From the NCBI GenBank assembly GCA_946803715.1, contig CAMPET010000182.1, positions 16,110 to 40,649 on the forward strand: a DNA stretch of 24,540 bases, read 5' to 3'. The stretch comes from Beroe ovata (Eukaryota > Ctenophora > Nuda > Beroida > Beroidae). Made by a program: the position numbers and the translations under genes. Shown here in pieces: positions 9,930-21,826 of the stretch (positions are counted from its first letter, which is position 1; every line of letters begins with the position of its first letter). Below the pieces are notes generated by a model that did not search any database, was not told where the DNA came from, and was given only the letters and a program-made list of their open reading frames with translations.

Positions 9930-12889
9930 TGTGTGTGTCTGTGTGTGTCTGTGTGTCTGTCCATGACACCATGTGATCAGGTATGTTGTCACTGGAGGAG
10001 AAGATGACTTGGTCACGGTTTGGTCACTACAAGATCACAAGATAACAGCTCGTGGCGAGGGTCACAAATCCTGGGTTACCATGGTTACATTTGACCCGTA
10101 CAATTCAAAGGGGATATCACTTGACGGGAGGTTCGTAATTTCCGCCGTGGATGGATTTTCGAATTTCAGTCATATCGAATGATGGAGAGTAGCTTTATGA
10201 AATAAACCTCATTAGATTCAAATAAGACTTAATATTTCAATGTGCTAAGTCATCAGGCACTATCTAATTGACCATTTTCCCACGTTTCACACAACTCCAC
10301 AGTCCACACTTACTTCACAGGGTTATGAACAATGACGACTGCTCAGAGTTACCAGTGTACAGATTTGGGAGTGTCGGACAAGATGCTCACATCTTCTTTT
10401 GGGACTTGTGTGAGGTGGGACACTCGTAGAGACAATCATAGAGACACTCATAGAGATGCCATGAGACACTCATAGAGACGCCATGAGACAATCATAGGGA
10501 CACCATGACTCATGACCATGAGACAATCTTAGAGACACTGATTTCTATTGTAATATTCAGTCGGAGGACAGTCTACAATTTCTCGAGATTTGCCACAATC
10601 CCAGCTTATCTCCCTCCCCTCTAACTACGGGTTGCCATAGTAACGAATACCCTCTCTCCGCAGGACTCCCTCGAGCCGGTACCGGTTTGGCGCCGACACA
10701 CTCAGACCGAAGAGGCGCCCCGCGAGGCGGCGGAGGCCGAGAAAACGCCGAACTGCGTCGCACCGGAGAAAATTGCGAATTCTCACAGTATAGTTTCTGC
10801 ATACTCGACCTTCACACTGCCGCTAAAAAACAGGTAGTTTTTACAGTCTCAAAGTAGCGAAAAGTATAGTAATTTTGAGTTAAAACGAAGTGAAACAAAG
10901 TTTCCAATCTCCAAATCATCAATATGAAATAACTCTCATGAGAATCCAGTGACTGTGAGGTAAAACCTGAAATTTTGTGTTAAAATCATGAAATGGTGCC
11001 CTTGATCTTCCATTTCACGATATTATCAGTCAATAACAATGATTGGTTTGACAAACCTGGGAGACAGTCACGCATGTATGCTGTGTAGATTCCCTTCTCA
11101 TCCGTCTTATTGCATACTTCAATCGCTTCCGCCGCGTAGAAAAAACACCTCTTATTGTCATTCTTCACGAAAAACATGCCACAACCCTCGTAATCCCTGC
11201 ACTTTTGTCGACAGTCTGCGATCGATATTCCCTGCTGTTCGTGTAGCTTGATATTGTAGCGGTGATGATTTGGACAGCCACCGTCCCACAGCACACCACA
11301 GACAGCCTCGTCTGAGGATAAAGTGTGGGGAGGGGGTGTTTTTCGAAGTAAAACTGACTTGAGTTGCAAAGTCTGCATTGCAAGTTTTCACTACAATTTT
11401 AATTAGAGTTGAAATTGAGATCTGTTTTTCGGAAAGGAGTCTCTGTACTGAGCATCTAGAACATTACCAACCTTCGGTATCTTTGCAAAAACTCAAACGG
11501 GTCAGAACTATGATTAGAAAAACCCCTCTACTTCCACAAGAACTCTTGAATACGTAGTTCATTGCTAGGGAATGTTGCACGTTAAAAGGAATTTTACAGA
11601 GGGACCGGGCAGACAAGATGAATTTGTAGTTGCTAATAGCAAGACTATAAATCCATGTATTACGCGGTACTTAGAAACTGCGATTAGCGGTAGAAGAGAG
11701 AAGTGCGTATCTGGAGAGAGGATGGCATAACTCGATGCCTCGCGAGTATTGAGATGAATTTGCCGTAATTACGGGGGGGGGGGGGAATGCTGTGCCCCAT
11801 TGTACCTCAACCTGATTACTCCTTTGTAATTGTAATGGCTCTCTTGTAATTACTCGGGATTGTTAGAGTTCGCAATCACTCTCTAGTCTCTAGTACAATT
11901 TATAAAGGAGCAGTGTGGGTCTCATTGATTTTGAAGCGCTCATTTTCACAGATACCTTATTGAACGTGCAGTTAAAGAGGTATGAAGAGAGGGGTTCTTA
12001 CAGTTCCATATGAGTATCCAGTGTTTTGTGATGTGGGAGAGGAGTATTTGGATTGCGACCTTCCCCCGCCGCGAATATTTGAACGGAAATGGTTCAGAAA
12101 TTCCTGGAAACTAGAACGAGTCACCTCACTCTTCCAGTTCACCGAACAAGAAAACGAACAAGGTATCCGATGCTGCTGCAACACTACCGCATCGGAACAA
12201 GTTCAGCAAACTCCGCAGTTTCGTGAGACATTCTCACAGCGACACTCATCTGTCAGGTATAAAACCCATATTCTGCTCTGAAATTCTCGAGAAATTGCAC
12301 ATTAACTGGCTTTTATCTCGACGATGGAGAAGAAAATTCAAAATAAAGATCATGGGAATTTTGTTTCCTGAAAAAGAGTCAAGTCCAAAGTCTTGTTCTA
12401 AAATTTCGGTTATTATCTGGTTATTTTCTCAACAATTTCAGTTTTAATTCCCCCTCCCTGCCCCAGATTCGCAACTTCTGAGGAATATACAATGTTACAC
12501 AATTCTTGACAGTGTAAAGGTTCCCCGGTTACATGAGGTAAACCATGTTTCACCGTGACAATCCCGCACAATCCTGTTGTTCTGTTATTCCCCCTCTCTT
12601 TCACTCCTCCTCCTGACATCCCATCTCATAGTCCTGAACAATCATTTCCAACGACAATTGACGATCATTTTCCTGTTCTAGTCCATCATTTATTCCCCCT
12701 CTCTCATTCTTCTCCTGACACCCATACTCCCAGGTACCGAGAATCGAGCCACTGGTCAGCAAGCGTGTCTCCTCCGAACGACTGACATGCCTTGTCTTCA
12801 CCAAGGACCACATCTTACTGACGTGTACTGAGGGTAATCTCTACGTGTGGAGTCGACCAAATCAGCAGCCGGCCCTGGATAACAGCTGA
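5135..12889 (+). CDS. WDR20: WDR20-like WD40 protein, USP12/USP46 cofactor, 15 exons
   Basis: Exons: 5135-5141, 5527-5644, 5820-5937, 6631-6713, 8488-8587, 8738-8810, 9027-9148, 9477-9619, 9757-9828, 9981-10130, 10321-10414, 10561-10833, 12115-12256, 12467-12537, 12734-12889. Phases agree at every junction, giving 573 aa against about 569 in human WDR20. Matching landmarks are SEGIYKL, CPTCHDVN, SSVTCVKWIPGSE, SGNMYIFN, HEFSFSPD with VVSQDGFLRVFDF, MRSYFGGILCVCWSPDG, TGGEDDLVTVWS, GHKSWV, YRFGSVGQD and, at the end, EPLVSKRVSSERLTCL. The family forms a beta-propeller that binds and stimulates the deubiquitinases USP12 and USP46; DMWD is the paralogue. Exons 12-13 are the variable Ser/Arg/Gly linker inserted in the last blade. 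The start gives M-A-G-T. The acceptor of exon 13 is the least certain (12115, or 12121 in the same frame). Intron 4 (1.77 kb) and intron 12 (1.28 kb) are the largest. Confidence 0.93.
5982..6027. repeat. 23-bp direct tandem repeat, two copies
   Basis: gtacagcatgtgcctagcct plus ggc occurs twice without interruption (5982-6004, 6005-6027) in WDR20 intron 3. It follows directly after an AATAAA-containing stretch. It looks like a recent small tandem duplication, and no function is evident. Confidence 0.9.
6319..6440. repeat. GT/CA microsatellite in WDR20 intron 3
   Basis: About 120 bp of (GT)n with CT and AT interruptions. The overlapping Cys/Val and His/Thr reading frames on both strands are artefacts of this repeat. 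Confidence 0.95.
6732..6766. repeat. 9-bp minisatellite
   Basis: Unit ggttaccat, about 3.7 copies, shortly after the exon 4 donor in WDR20 intron 4. The unit is part of a weak palindrome (ggtaacc), so the tract can fold on itself. Confidence 0.85.
7029..7089. repeat. TGTACA-rich direct repeat and 33-bp perfect palindrome
   Basis: Positions 7057-7072 (tgtacaagggtgtaca) and 7074-7089 (tgtacacccttgtaca) are exact reverse complements around one base (7073). Directly upstream, acagcatacatgtgt occurs twice (7030-7044, 7045-7059). The TGTAC motif recurs in the preceding 100 bp (6930-7030). It lies in WDR20 intron 4. It could be an extruding cruciform or the relic of a small inverted-repeat element; no target duplication was found. 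Confidence 0.85.
9836..9958. repeat. GT microsatellite pair with an unresolved base
   Basis: Two (GT)n runs flank a 20-bp unique core that contains an N at 9877, in WDR20 intron 9. The tract nearly abuts exon 10 (starting 9981), so most of this 152-bp intron is microsatellite. The N shows that the base call or join was uncertain here. Confidence 0.9.
10415..10545. repeat. Imperfect GAGACACTCATA minisatellite
   Basis: WDR20 intron 11 consists almost wholly of degenerate copies of gagacactcatagagacgcc-like units (agagacaatcat, agagacactcat, atgccatgagacactcat). The repeat array fills the intron between the exon 11 donor and the exon 12 acceptor region. Confidence 0.75.
10834..12114. other. WDR20 intron 12
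   Basis: A 1.28-kb intron. It contains the reverse-strand PAN exon (11057-11311) and a 13-base G run at 11773-11785. The stretch 11312-11772 shows no further exon that I can support. Confidence 0.6.
11057..11311 (-). CDS. PAN/apple-type domain exon nested in WDR20 intron 12
   Basis: A 255-nt minus-strand exon, open throughout, with acceptor tatcctcag at its 5' end and donor cccag/gtttgt at its 3' end, both phase 1. The 85 encoded residues have the spacing of a PAN/apple module: a Cys before the first strand (GGCPNH), then ADCRQKCRDYEGCGMFF, then RCFFY, and a closing Cys in YMRDC. The central C-x3-C and the aromatic-rich strand with a Cys in the following segment are typical of PAN_1/apple domains in extracellular proteins of animals. 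Symmetric phase 1-1 exons are the usual shuffling unit of such domains. No partner exons were identified nearby, although the frame also stays open to a stop at 10986. It may be a stranded exon, a relic, or part of a nested gene. Confidence 0.6.
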
Positions 12890-13263
12890 CGTGGGGAGCA
12901 GGGGAGAGAAATAATATGATCTCATGTGTATTGAGTGGGGGAGAGAGAGGGAGCTGATACAGGAGATGCTGTGAGAGAGAGTGATGTACAGCTGCTCAGC
13001 TCGAATTTTCATTTTGAAGTTACGAGGTTTTACCCATAGGTTTGAAGTATCATCATGGATTTTCTTGAATTAGCGATGTCACTGATATTTATAGTGAATA
13101 GTGGTATAGGACTGCACTTAGCAATGGAATCATCATCAAATGGAACATCAGTCTGTGTATTATCTTGCTGCTCAAGAAACTGTTTTAATGACTTGATATT
13201 TTATTGACTGTTCGATCAAGTCAAAATTTTACTCCGACAATTCTTATCCAACGATAAGTCACN

Positions 13264-13671
13264 GGTATAAAACCCATATTCTGCTCTGAAATTCTCAAGA
13301 AATTGCATATTAACTGGCTTTTATCTCGACGATGGGGAAGAAAATTCAAAATAAAGATCATGGGGATTTTTTCTGTAGAAGAGTCAAGTCCAAAGTCTTG
13401 TACTGAAATTTATCTGGTTATTTTCTCAGCAATTTCAGTTTTAATTCCCCTCCCTTCCCCAGATTCGCAACTGCTGAGGAATATCCAATGTTACACAATT
13501 CTTGACAGTGTGAAGGTTCCCCGGTTACATGAGGTAAACCTTGTTTCACAATTCCTCACAATTCCTCATACTCCTGAACAATCATTTCCAACGACAATTG
13601 AAGATTATTTCTCTGTTCTAGTCCATCTTCCCCCCCTCTCATTCTTCTCCTGACACCCATACTCCCAGGTA
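13264..13671. repeat. 408-bp exact-looking copy of 14145-14552, between two Ns
   Basis: This block starts with the intron 13 donor and ends at the first codon of the last WDR20 exon. It carries exon 14 again (13463-13533). As far as I can compare by eye it is identical to 14145-14552 with the same length, and it is bounded by single N bases at 13263 and 13672. It is best explained as a small redundant contig placed in the scaffold. Confidence 0.85.
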
Positions 13672-13672
13672 N

Positions 13673-15075
13673 CCCCCCCAATGCTGTGCCCCATTGTACC
13701 TCAACCTGATTACTCCTTTGTAATTGTAATGGCTCTCTTGTAATTACTCGGGATTGTTAGAGTTCGCAATCACTCTCTAGTCTCTAGTACAATTTATAAA
13801 GGAGCAGTGTGGGTCTCATTGATTTTGAAGCGCTCATTTTCACAGATACCTTATTGAACGTGCAGTTAAAGAGGTATGAAGAGAGGGGTTCTTACAGTTC
13901 CATATGAGTATCCAGTGTTTTGTGATGTGGGAGTATTTGGATTGCGACCTTCCCCCGCCGCGAATATTTGAACGGAAATGGTTCAGAAATTCCTGGAAAC
14001 TAGAACGAGTCACCTCACTCTTCCAGTTCACCGAACAAGAAAACGAACAAGGTATCCGATGCTGCTGCAACACTACCGCATCGGAACAAGTTCAGCAAAC
14101 TCCGCAGTTTCGTGAGACATTCTCACAGCGACACTCATCTGTCAGGTATAAAACCCATATTCTGCTCTGAAATTCTCAAGAAATTGCATATTAACTGGCT
14201 TTTATCTCGACGATGGGGAAGAAAATTCAAAATAAAGATCATGGGGATTTTTTCTGTAGAAGAGTCAAGTCCAAAGTCTTGTACTGAAATTTATCTGGTT
14301 ATTTTCTCAGCAATTTCAGTTTTAATTCCCCTCCCTTCCCCAGATTCGCAACTGCTGAGGAATATCCAATGTTACACAATTCTTGACAGTGTGAAGGTTC
14401 CCCGGTTACATGAGGTAAACCTTGTTTCACAATTCCTCACAATTCCTCATACTCCTGAACAATCATTTCCAACGACAATTGAAGATTATTTCTCTGTTCT
14501 AGTCCATCTTCCCCCCCTCTCATTCTTCTCCTGACACCCATACTCCCAGGTACCGAGAATCGAGCCACTGGTCAGCAAGCGAGTCTCATCCGAACGACTG
14601 ACATGCCTTGTCTTCACCAAGGACCACATCTTACTGACGTGTACTGAGGGTAATCTCTACGTGTGGAGTCGACCAAATCAGCAGCCGGCCCTGGATAACA
14701 GCTGACGTGGGGAGCAGGGGAGAGAAATAATATAATCTCATGTGTATTTAGAGAGATCAGGGAGCTAATACAGGAGATGCTGAGAGAGAGAGAGTGATGT
14801 ACAGCTGCTCAGCTCAAATTTTCATTTTGAAGTTACGAGGTTTTACCCATAGGTTTGAAGTATCATCATGGATTTTCTTGAATTAGCGATGTCACTGATA
14901 TTTATAGTGAATAGTGGTATAGGACTGCACTTAGAAATGGAATCATCATCAAATGAAATATCAGTCTGTGTATTATCTTGCTGCTCAAGAAACTGTTTTA
15001 ATGACTTGATATTTTATTGACTGTTCGATCAAGTCAAAATTTTACTCCGACAATTCTTATCCAACGATAAGTCAC
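13673..15075 (+). pseudogene. Second copy of WDR20 3' end, probable allelic contig overlap
   Basis: From 13680 to 15075 the sequence parallels 11786-13262 with scattered substitutions and indels. It contains intact copies of the last three WDR20 exons: 14004-14145, 14344-14414 and 14550-14705 (same stop). Exon 13 is identical; exons 14 and 15 differ at five sites (ctt/ctg, ata/atc, gta/gtg, cgt/cga, tcc/tca), all silent. Upstream exons are not repeated. The copy begins at a homopolymer immediately after an N, and the first copy stops at an N exactly where the second continues into unique sequence. This is the pattern of two heterozygous contigs whose ends overlap, so it is listed as a non-functional duplicate and not as a second gene. 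Confidence 0.8.
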
Positions 15076-15650
15076 CATTTAGATTTCAAATGTTAATGTG
15101 TTGAACTTGAAGTTAAAACCATGGTAACTTGTCGTCTAAATTGTCCGTATTTCATGATATACTTCAAACGTGCACTATATAATTGTTGCAATGCGTGGAG
15201 AACTGCGCGGATCACGCTGCGGCGCGCATGTTAAATGCTGACAATGACACGCGCGTATAATTTGGTATCAAATTAGCCTCTATTTCATCATAATTTGCAT
15301 CGTTTTAATATATTGTCGATGATTCTTATGTGGATATATGATTTCAATTCTATGAATTTTCTTGGGTCCGGGGTCGTGCCGCGCGCGCAATTATTCATTT
15401 ATTGAGCTTTGTCGCATTTTTATTTTTCCACATAACCGAAAATATCTTCATAAACTTCTCCATAATTAATTCACCTTGATGGCATAACCTACTATAAAGT
15501 CTAGACCTTCATATATGATTTAGACCTTCTCATTTGTTCCATTTCATTCAATATTCCACCAGAAAGAGAGTGCATAAATCATAATCCACAATCCTTATGA
15601 AACTAAGGTTTAACTGCCTTTCATTTGTGATAACTGTATATCTCTCAGAT
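15076..15650. other. WDR20-POLR2E intergenic region
   Basis: AT-rich DNA with CG-rich clusters at about 15205-15255 and 15376-15390. A pyrimidine tract ending in ctgtatatctctcag sits two bases before the POLR2E ATG and looks like a splice acceptor, so the region may hold a 5' UTR intron. A promoter was not identified. Confidence 0.45.
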
Positions 15651-16286
15651 ATGGCTGATGATGAGGGAGAAACATACAAGCTATGGAGGGTAAGGAAGAC
15701 GCTCATGCACCTCTGTCATGACAGAGGATATTTGGTTACTCAAGATGAGCTTGATTTTACTCTGGATCAGTTTAAAGAACAGTTTGGTGACCGTCCCAGT
15801 GAAGGAAAGCCATCACGGAGTAGTCTATCTATCCTGGTTGCTCATAACGACGATCCTACAGATCAAATGTTTGTTTTCTTCCCAGATGATGAGAAAGTTG
15901 GGATCAAGACAATCAAAGCCTATTTCACTAAAATGCAGCAGGAAAATATCATGAGATCTATCATAGTTGTGAGAGGTGGAATGACTCCTTCTGCCAAAGG
16001 TGGCATCCTTGACATGGCCCCTAAGTACATCATGGAGATGTTCCTTGAGACTGAACTTCTCATTAATATCACTGAGCATTCATTGGTTCCAGAACACAGT
16101 GTTATGACAGATGATGAGAAGAAAGAGCTTATGCAGAGATACAGGCTAAAGGAATCCCAACTCCCTCGCATCCAGACTTCAGACCCAGTTGCAAGATACT
16201 TTGGGTTGAGGAGAGGACAGGTTGTTAGGATAGTGAGAAATAGTGAAACTGCTGGTAGATATGTTACATATAGGCTGGTCATTTGA
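15651..16286 (+). CDS. POLR2E: RNA polymerases I, II and III shared subunit RPB5
   Basis: A 211-aa protein, almost the length of human RPB5 (210 aa), collinear from end to end. Hallmarks in order are [86 protein letters not shown] and, near the end, [25 protein letters not shown] and [15 protein letters not shown]5 is shared by the three nuclear polymerases; its N-terminal jaw contacts downstream DNA and its C-terminal assembly domain binds the largest subunit. The start at 15651 matches the family N-terminus; an in-frame upstream ATG at 15597 would add 18 residues foreign to the family. The coding region has no intron, unlike its neighbours, but an acceptor-like site directly before the ATG suggests a leader intron. 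Only 340 bp separate its stop from the QPCT start. Confidence 0.97.
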   Translation: MADDEGETYKLWRVRKTLMHLCHDRGYLVTQDELDFTLDQFKEQFGDRPSEGKPSRSSLSILVAHNDDPTDQMFVFFPDDEKVGIKTIKAYFTKMQQENIMRSIIVVRGGMTPSAKGGILDMAPKYIMEMFLETELLINITEHSLVPEHSVMTDDEKKELMQRYRLKESQLPRIQTSDPVARYFGLRRGQVVRIVRNSETAGRYVTYRLVI

Positions 16287-16626
16287 ACTATCTATTTATC
16301 AAATTCAAGTTTTAAACCATAATCATCCCTTTTAACATTTTATCTACAACCTCAATTTTAATGTGGCCTAACTTCCCCCTATGCACAACAGCAATGTTTA
16401 TTTTGATATATTTGTTTTGAAACATTATCTATTTGATGAGTGGTGATGTGTCACAGTTAACCCAATATTTCATGATGACTGTTGAGTTCCTTTTATATAC
16501 AGAAATCTGTATAGCGATTCCTTGATTTGGCCACAGACCTTATATAACAATTTTACATAGGGTTCCATGACTTTGCTTTAAAATGTGATGAGATATAGAC
16601 GCTTCCAAGCATTTGACTACATAATC

Positions 16627-18884
<2,258 letters not shown>

Positions 18885-18885
18885 C

Positions 18886-18960
18886 ATGCGTTGTCAAGGT
18901 AGCACACGTGCGTTGTCAAGTTAGCATACGTGCGTTGTCAGGTTAGCACACGTGTGTTGT
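18886..18960. repeat. 22-bp minisatellite after the QPCT stop
   Basis: Unit gcgttgtcaagttagcacac plus gt, copies starting at 18888, 18910 and 18932, and a partial copy at 18954. It begins two bases after the stop codon, so it is transcribed as the start of the 3' UTR. Confidence 0.9.
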
Positions 18961-19951
18961 GACGGGGCTGCAACGTGGGACTAGAACAATGTTTCAGGAC
19001 AATTCACGACAGTTGTAATTCATGACGGGTTAAATTTGGATTATTTCAATTAATTTCAGATTATAAATGAGAGTTTAAGATATTTGATGAGGGTTTAAAC
19101 ATCAAGTTTCGTATTTTATTGAGCAGGACTCGATTCTTTATTTATTCATAGTCATGTTATTGAGTCCAGTTTTATGACTCATCCAAGTCTTTATTTTCGC
19201 CACTAAATCTAAAGTTCCAATCTGTAAAATGCAATAAAACTCTGTTCATGATCGACAGAAGTAACGTCACATTGAATATTGGGAAACGCATGATAAAAAG
19301 AACATTAAATTTAGTAACTATTTTCACCATTGCTACTCATGACGCTTGCCAGTAGATAGCAATAACCACTCCTCTTCTTTCTGGCACAATAACGACATTG
19401 AAACAGTTGAGTAAAGTACCTAGATTATGCCAATTTTGTCATTGACCTCAATAACGTGTATAGTCACATGTCCTCCTCTGTCTTCATAATTACACGTGTC
19501 ATCCATTCTCTTCTCATATTCATAATTACGGCTGAGGGGAGCGGTGATTTTAGGGGGAGTGTAACAGTATGCCATTGTCTCATGTTCTAGAGATTTGTCT
19601 TGCGCAAGTCTTACCCATACGTGTACTACATAATGAGTTTGTAGAAAGAATGGTACACATTACATGATATGAATAATGAATGGGTTGTGAAAACAGTGCG
19701 TATTTGAGACATCTTGTGCACAGGTGTATCGATTGTTATTCGGAAATGATAATCTGTATGAGTTGATAATTAGAATCGGTTTATCAACGCACAAAAACTG
19801 TTTATGATTATGAAACAGATTTTAAGATATTAAAAAAGAACGGCTTTTCAGGGACAGGGGTTTTAATTTATGATGTCTGATGTAGCGCAAGTGCACAATT
19901 CAATATCATCGATCTCAGACATTTATTGTGATCTCATATTTATCAAGTTTT
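18961..19951. other. QPCT 3' UTR and intergenic DNA
   Basis: AT-rich. An AATAAA at 19232-19237 (tgcaataaaactctg) is a plausible QPCT polyadenylation signal about 350 bp after the stop. No other gene or repeat was recognised up to the hAT-like element. Confidence 0.45.
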
Positions 19952-20696
19952 CAGTGGTGCAAATCCAGGGGGGATGGGGGGGATATATCCCCCCCAATAA
20001 TTTGGTGCCATCCCCTCCAATAATTACAAATATCATCCCCTCCAAAATTCCAACCATCTCTACTATCAGGATATGCTAATTTTCGCCGTGTTTGCTTGAA
20101 CACCTAATTGAAATGATACACTGCTGCTCTCAATATTGAACACAGATCATTATTTGTCATAAGCCATCACGCTATCATGGGTCCAGTGACCACTTGCCAG
20201 TTCTGATAGAGAAGGGAAGGTGACAGGGCGTCAAGTTGCCAAAGCAACCTCATTAATGTATGGACTCTGGGCAATGCATTTATGGATAAACAAGCAAATT
20301 GGTACAGTGCATAACATCTTTTCCACAGCTAACGCTACAGGCTAATCATGTTTTCACCTTTAAACCTTCTGTAGATTGTAGACCTCCAGTGTTGCTACTA
20401 TAGTTGGTACTAGTATATTCTAGTTTTGATCGTTCTCTAAAATTTTCGAACGTTGGAATTGTGATCGCTCAATAGAAATTTTGCCCATTTTGATATCAAT
20501 TTCCCGACACTATGGTCAATGCCATTTTCCCCAATCCCCATTTTCCCCAATCCCCAAAGTGTCCTATGAGTTCAACTTCATGTGAACAGTCATTTCAATC
20601 ATAACTCAATTATCTAATCAAAAATTTTTACTACCATCCCCCCCAATTTTAGAAAAAGTCATACCCCCCAATGAAAAACACGGATTTGCACCACTG
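19952..20696. mobile_element. Non-autonomous hAT-like element with intact TIRs and 8-bp TSD
   Basis: A 745-bp element. Its left end cagtggtgcaaatcc (19952-19966) is the exact reverse complement of its right end ggatttgcaccactg (20682-20696). It is flanked on both sides by caagtttt (19944-19951, 20697-20704). Eight-base target duplications and TIRs starting CAG-G-G are hallmarks of hAT transposons. Inside there is no transposase frame. Subterminal G and C runs occur at both ends, including a perfect 20-bp palindrome of seven G, atatat and seven C (19976-19995). The intact duplication and TIR suggest a fairly young insertion mobilised in trans. Confidence 0.9.
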
Positions 20697-20704
20697 CAAG
20701 TTTT

Positions 20705-21826
20705 TAAGTTATTTCGGATTCTATTTAGTATCTAATGTTCAGTAATGTACGCATGTAAACAATCAGTTCGACTGAGAAGATGCTTGTATTATTTGTTGCT
20801 AGAATGGGGATGATTTACATTTTCATACAGCAGTCTCAGATTCAAGTTTGTGGCCACCATTGCGCCAAAATTCCCGGCAAGTTGCAATATTTTGTGAAAA
20901 TCCGTATCGCGCGAAGGTCTATTTCTAGAGGATCAGCAATCTTGCGCGCGCGATGGAATGAAAACGCGCGCTACGAATCCATAAGCGCGAGACCGTGGGA
21001 AAAAAAGAAGACCCTAATTCATCAAGTCTCGTGTCACATCGTTTAAGTGTCACATCGTTTAAGTGTCACATCGTTTAAGTTAGAAGAAAAACAACCACTT
21101 TTCATAACAGACTATTATATACAGAATTGATACAAAATCGCCATGTACACACAAATGTAAGTCCTTATGTAATCTTACTTTAGAATTACCGTGACATTGT
21201 TGTTGAGAACCTGAGTATTATTTAGATCAATATGTACCCTAATTCGTACCCTTATCCCTAGCGAAATGACATGTTTCACGGTTAATTAACCCTTGATTGT
21301 GAATCGGGTTATTAGATAAACGTTAGATCAACATTTCTCAGTTAAAAACTTCCTAATATGCAATGAAAATTACCGAATAAAGAATTGTGGGACGTTGCAT
21401 TCTTAAATCAATTGTTTCTCCTAATATAACGATTTTATCATAACTGTTGTATAAGACATATGATTGTAGCCTCTACCACATTCGAATTAAGAATCACCAA
21501 ATTTGAAGCAAAAATTGACTATATTATCATGCTTCTCAATAACTTTTGTCGACAAAAAGCACATGCTGATATTATACAACCTCCTCAAATGCAACAATAA
21601 TTGTGAGGGAATCACATTTCTGAAGTGTTAAGTTTGGTTTGCTTTTAGTTCGAATAAATCTTGATCGTTCAATTAAATATATCGTGTTTGATATAAAAAC
21701 TGACATTTTCAGATATATAGTTTTGTTTAAAAATCCCACAACTTTTCGTTATCATCACTTTTATATACTACATAGTACGCATAACACCCTACGATATCAA
21801 TTACATTGGTACATAACATGAAACTT
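20705..21826. other. Intergenic
   Basis: No gene supported. A CG-rich patch lies at about 20905-20995, and the rest is AT-rich. It probably includes the 3' UTR of the minus-strand gene ending at 21827. Confidence 0.45.
21031..21078. repeat. 16-bp tandem repeat, three copies
   Basis: gtgtcacatcgtttaa repeated exactly at 21031-21046, 21047-21062 and 21063-21078, without spacers. A simple tandem repeat. Confidence 0.95.

Noticed and set aside
11982-12281. 99-codon plus-strand ORF with WKLERVTSLFQFTEQ, and its partial copy at 13904-14170
   Set aside because: It is the wrong frame over WDR20 exon 13 and the intron before it. A 5-bp indel between the two copies shifts its upstream part, and its phase cannot join exon 14 without a stop.
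13673-14705. A true partial tandem duplication of WDR20 producing alternative 3' ends
   Set aside because: Ns at both joins, breaks at homopolymers, dovetail layout and silent-only exon differences favour unmerged alleles; kept only as a finding to test.
15825-16282. Minus-strand ORFs inside POLR2E
   Set aside because: Antisense shadows of a strongly conserved plus-strand gene.
20780-21046. 88-codon plus-strand ORF
   Set aside because: No domain, no splice support, and it spans a CG-rich patch and the start of a tandem repeat.
21031-21078. CRISPR-like repeat array (also considered for 18886-18960)
   Set aside because: The repeats are adjacent with no unique spacers, and the context is a eukaryotic genome.
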